7,688 nt of DNA from the NCBI GenBank assembly GCA_947451875.1, contig CANGBE010000064.1:1-7688 (forward strand). The letters are read 5' to 3'. The notes beneath the pieces were generated by a model. The model made no database searches and had not been told where the DNA came from. It was given only the letters and a program-made list of their open reading frames with translations. Positions 6,530-7,688 of the stretch are shown piece after piece (position 1 is the stretch's first letter; each line of letters opens with the position of its first letter). The translations under genes and the position numbers were made by a program. The DNA comes from Sphingomonadaceae bacterium (GTDB taxonomy: Bacteria; Pseudomonadota; Alphaproteobacteria; Sphingomonadales; Sphingomonadaceae).

Positions 6530-7688
6530 ATGGTTGGCAAGACTTTTTGGTTGATGGGTACGGCGGCGGCGATAGCTCTTGCTTCGGCAGCTCCGATGGC
6601 TCAGGCCGCTCCCGCCGCAGGTCCAGCGCCGGTTGCCGCAAAGCCGGTTGTCACCCCGGCCCCGGTGGCGACCGCGCAGACCGCTCCTGCACCCGTGCCC
6701 AGCGCAACGCCTGCCGTAGTGGCAACTCCGGCTCCGCCGCCCATTCCGCTCGATACACCGTTGCCTGTTCCCATTCAGCACTGGTCGATTGGCGATGCCC
6801 AGGCGCTGCTGCAAGTGATCCGGACGATCGACAACGAAGGCCTGATTCCCGCAGACTATAAGCCCGACGTGCTCGAAAAGGCACTGATGGGCGGTGAGGG
6901 GCTTGCTCTCGATACAGCTGCCAGCACCAGCTTTGCCTGGTTGACCGAAGATATGCGCGATGGCCGCACGCCGATGAAGGCGCGGCTGCAGTGGTTCGCT
7001 TTCGACAAGGACCGCGATGTAAACCCGACCGATCAGGTGATGGCGCGCGCGCTGGAAAGCCATGACATTGCCGGGACCCTGATTGCGCTCGATCCGACTT
7101 ATCCGGACTATGAAGTGCTGCGCCAGACGCTCGCTGATACGCCGGCAAAGGACGTGAAAACCCGCGCCCAGATCCGCGCCAATATGGATCGCTGGCGCTG
7201 GTTCAGCCGCGATCTCGGCGAATTCTACCTGATGACCAATGTTCCCGAGTTCCAGCTGCGGCTGGTGCGCCGGGACAAGATCCTCCAGACCTTCCGCACG
7301 ATTGTCGGCAAGCCGGGCAAGACGGCAACCCCGCAACTGGCCGAACTGGTTGAGGGCGTGATCTTCAACCCGACATGGACCGTGCCGCAGTCAATCGTGG
7401 TGGGTGAAGGACTCGGCAAGAAGTACGGCTCTGTCGCAGCAGCCAAGGCTGCGGGCTATGCCATGACTAAGTCTGCCGATGGCACGATTACTATGGTCCA
7501 GCAGCCCGGGCCGGCAAATTCGCTTGGCCTCGTGAAGCTCGACATGCCCAATCCGCACGCGATCTTCTTGCATGACACGCCCAACCGCAACCTGTTCAAC
7601 CTGCCCGTTCGCGCGCTTAGCCACGGCTGCGTGCGCACCGAAGGCATCAGGAAGCTGGCCATAGCACTTTCGATCATCGGCGGCGGCA
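6530..7688 (+). CDS. YcbB-type L,D-transpeptidase, secreted (partial, 3' end missing)
   Basis: An exported peptidoglycan crosslinking enzyme that makes 3-3 (meso-DAP to meso-DAP) bonds in the periplasm. 386 codons are present and the frame stays open to the window edge. Start ATG 6530 is preferred because AGGAA lies 8 nt upstream; the in-frame ATG at 6509 has no clear ribosome-binding site. Regions: signal peptide 1-26 (MVGKTFWLMG..., cleavage after AQA); Ala/Pro-rich linker about 27-80; helical scaffold about 82-230; YkuD catalytic domain from about 233. Catalytic-site motifs are HDTP (His348) and SHGCVR (His365, nucleophile Cys367). The block NPTWTVP and the QQPGPANSLGLVKLDMPNPHA segment are typical of the YcbB group. 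The peptidoglycan-binding domain found in E. coli LdtD is not apparent. Perhaps 50-90 residues are missing beyond the edge. It diverges from the transporter gene. Confidence 0.95.
   Translation, partial: MVGKTFWLMGTAAAIALASAAPMAQAAPAAGPAPVAAKPVVTPAPVATAQTAPAPVPSATPAVVATPAPPPIPLDTPLPVPIQHWSIGDAQALLQVIRTIDNEGLIPADYKPDVLEKALMGGEGLALDTAASTSFAWLTEDMRDGRTPMKARLQWFAFDKDRDVNPTDQVMARALESHDIAGTLIALDPTYPDYEVLRQTLADTPAKDVKTRAQIRANMDRWRWFSRDLGEFYLMTNVPEFQLRLVRRDKILQTFRTIVGKPGKTATPQLAELVEGVIFNPTWTVPQSIVVGEGLGKKYGSVAAAKAAGYAMTKSADGTITMVQQPGPANSLGLVKLDMPNPHAIFLHDTPNRNLFNLPVRALSHGCVRTEGIRKLAIALSIIGGG

Noticed and set aside
6515..7336. 273-codon minus-strand frame opposite the L,D-transpeptidase
   Set aside because: The plus strand carries a signal peptide and the HDTP and SHGCVR motifs; the antisense product is Arg/His/Gly-rich without domain character.

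Overview
The window is GC-rich bacterial chromosome, most likely from an alphaproteobacterium of the Sphingomonadales (an Erythrobacter- or Novosphingobium-like genome). This rests on the sphingomonad look of the AcnA and YcbB-type L,D-transpeptidase, a PEP-CTERM-type tail of the VPAPPM...RRRK form, and dense GC-rich coding with short intergenic gaps. The taxonomic call is an inference from protein character, not from a marker gene.

Layout from left to right. Bases 1-193 (+) are the 3' end of ruvB. Converging on it and overlapping it by 21 bp is a two-gene minus-strand operon (173-815): a four-helix membrane protein of unknown function followed by a small Cro/CI-type (XRE) regulator that begins at a TTG inside the end of the upstream gene. 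Just upstream of this operon lie two tandem 16-bp palindromes (834-849 and 852-867) placed over the predicted promoter, which look like operators. Bases 1120-2265 (+) encode a secreted Ser/Gly low-complexity protein with a signal peptide, seven V-S-x-S-x-G-x heptads, a 23-serine run, GSSS tetrads and a C-terminal PEP-CTERM-like sorting tail. A good intrinsic terminator follows (2290-2318).

The centre is a minus-strand block: a small CBU_0592-type membrane protein (2322-2582) downstream of a complete aconitase A (2661-5333), separated by a strong GC-rich hairpin (2605-2634). Further right is an EamA/DMT-family transporter (5482-6369, minus). Diverging from it is a secreted YcbB-type L,D-transpeptidase (6530 to the window edge, plus), which is cut off about 20 codons after its catalytic SHGCVR motif.

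Functionally the window is mostly housekeeping (Holliday-junction resolution, TCA cycle, cell-wall crosslinking) with two accessory-looking items: the PEP-CTERM-like serine-rich surface protein and the membrane-protein/XRE regulator pair with its tandem palindromes. No tRNA, rRNA, CRISPR array, insertion sequence or phage gene was seen. The regulator pair and its operator are the best candidate for a little-described system here, but its function cannot be read from the sequence.
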